Assembly (NCBI GenBank): GCA_964571815.1
Contig: CAZNDN010000174.1
Location: 1 to 7,463 of the forward strand
Source: CAZNDN01 sp964571815
Lineage (GTDB): Bacteria; Fibrobacterota; Chitinivibrionia; Chitinivibrionales; WJKA01
Direction: 5' to 3'
Length of the DNA stretch: 7,463 nucleotides
Shown: positions 7,159-7,463 of the stretch, piece after piece
How positions within the stretch are numbered: the stretch's first letter is position 1
Layout: each line of letters opens with the position of its first letter
Made by a program: the position numbers and the translations under genes
Notes under the pieces: model-generated
Database searches by the model: none
Told to the model about the DNA's origin: nothing
What the model saw: only the letters and a program-made list of their open reading frames with translations

Positions 7159-7463
7159 GGGCCAATCCGTGCAAGGAGTTCGGTCGCCCGTTGACGAATG
7201 AACGGTTCTTCGGACTTCTCTGCCGTGCGTAAGTGTTTCCGGGCCTCGGCGTAGTTGGCCTTGCCCAATTCAACGAGCAACTCCCCCACGTAAAGGAGCC
7301 GTTCGTGTTTCTGTATTTCCCGGCTGGATAGTGACAGGTACTCCCGGTAGCAGCGCAATGCCTTTTTGGTATTCTTGAAAGGCCAGGGGACAACCGCCCA
7401 GAACCGTCCCAGCGCCAGGCAGGGTCCGGCGTCGTTGTGGGTCTTGTCGATACGTACGGCTCG
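7155..7463 (-). CDS. Tetratricopeptide-repeat protein, C-terminal part (5' end beyond window)
   Basis: The frame is open from the right edge of the window to the TGA at 7155, giving 102 codons. It contains a G-P-x-x-A-L-G-R-F block, then the proline-bearing VVPWPF (about 25-30). Two helix pairs of TPR type follow, with KKALRCYREYLSL and then LLYVGELLVELGKANYAEARKHLRTAEK, ending QRATELLARIGP. The order 'GP..LGR..a..P.wP....kAl' resembles TPR proteins of the TatT-like kind (Treponema TP0956 group), but this is pattern memory only. The TPR fold binds other proteins or lipids, and its place directly before the exporter suggests an accessory or adaptor role in the same system. Whether it is secreted or a lipoprotein depends on the missing N-terminus. 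An internal TTG at 7358 is in frame, but the coding signal runs past it to the edge. Confidence 0.7.
   Translation of the reverse strand, partial: RAVRIDKTHNDAGPCLALGRFWAVVPWPFKNTKKALRCYREYLSLSSREIQKHERLLYVGELLVELGKANYAEARKHLRTAEKSEEPFIRQRATELLARIGP

Overview
This window comes from a Gram-negative (diderm) bacterium with moderately high G+C. The evidence is a beta-barrel outer-membrane protein ending in aromatic residues, a LolA-like periplasmic protein with a signal peptide, and Shine-Dalgarno sites of the GGAG type. I cannot name a phylum. The gene set (TPR protein, RND/MMPL exporter, LolA-like carrier) recalls clusters in spirochaetes and several environmental diderm phyla, but that is only a loose indication. 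Every gene I can support lies on the minus strand, so the reading order runs from position 7463 down to 1. The long plus-strand open frames are antisense shadows.

Region 1 (7463 down to 2559) is a compact run of four genes. It starts with the C-terminal part of a TPR protein, whose TGA overlaps the ATG of an 832-residue RND/MMPL exporter. After 19 bp comes a LolA-like 'outer membrane lipoprotein-sorting' protein, and after a further 30 bp a DUF1302-like outer-membrane barrel. Together they have one component for each envelope compartment: inner-membrane pump, periplasmic carrier and outer-membrane end point. The likely job is moving a hydrophobic or lipidated substrate across the envelope. 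The substrate cannot be read from sequence.

Region 2 (2558 to 2033) is a 526-bp stretch with no gene that I can support. It contains a striking 23-bp inverted repeat (22 of 23 identical). Its arms lie at 2114-2136 and 2520-2542, close to the two ends of the gap. The structure could be a small non-autonomous mobile element (MITE-like), a pair of operator sites, or a long-range RNA pairing.

Region 3 (2032 down to 1) holds an AlaC-type PLP aminotransferase (glutamate-pyruvate type) and, 89 bp after its stop, a Sulfotransfer_2-family sulfotransferase that runs off the left edge within about a codon of its family-typical C-terminus. I see no evident functional link between region 3 and the transport cluster.
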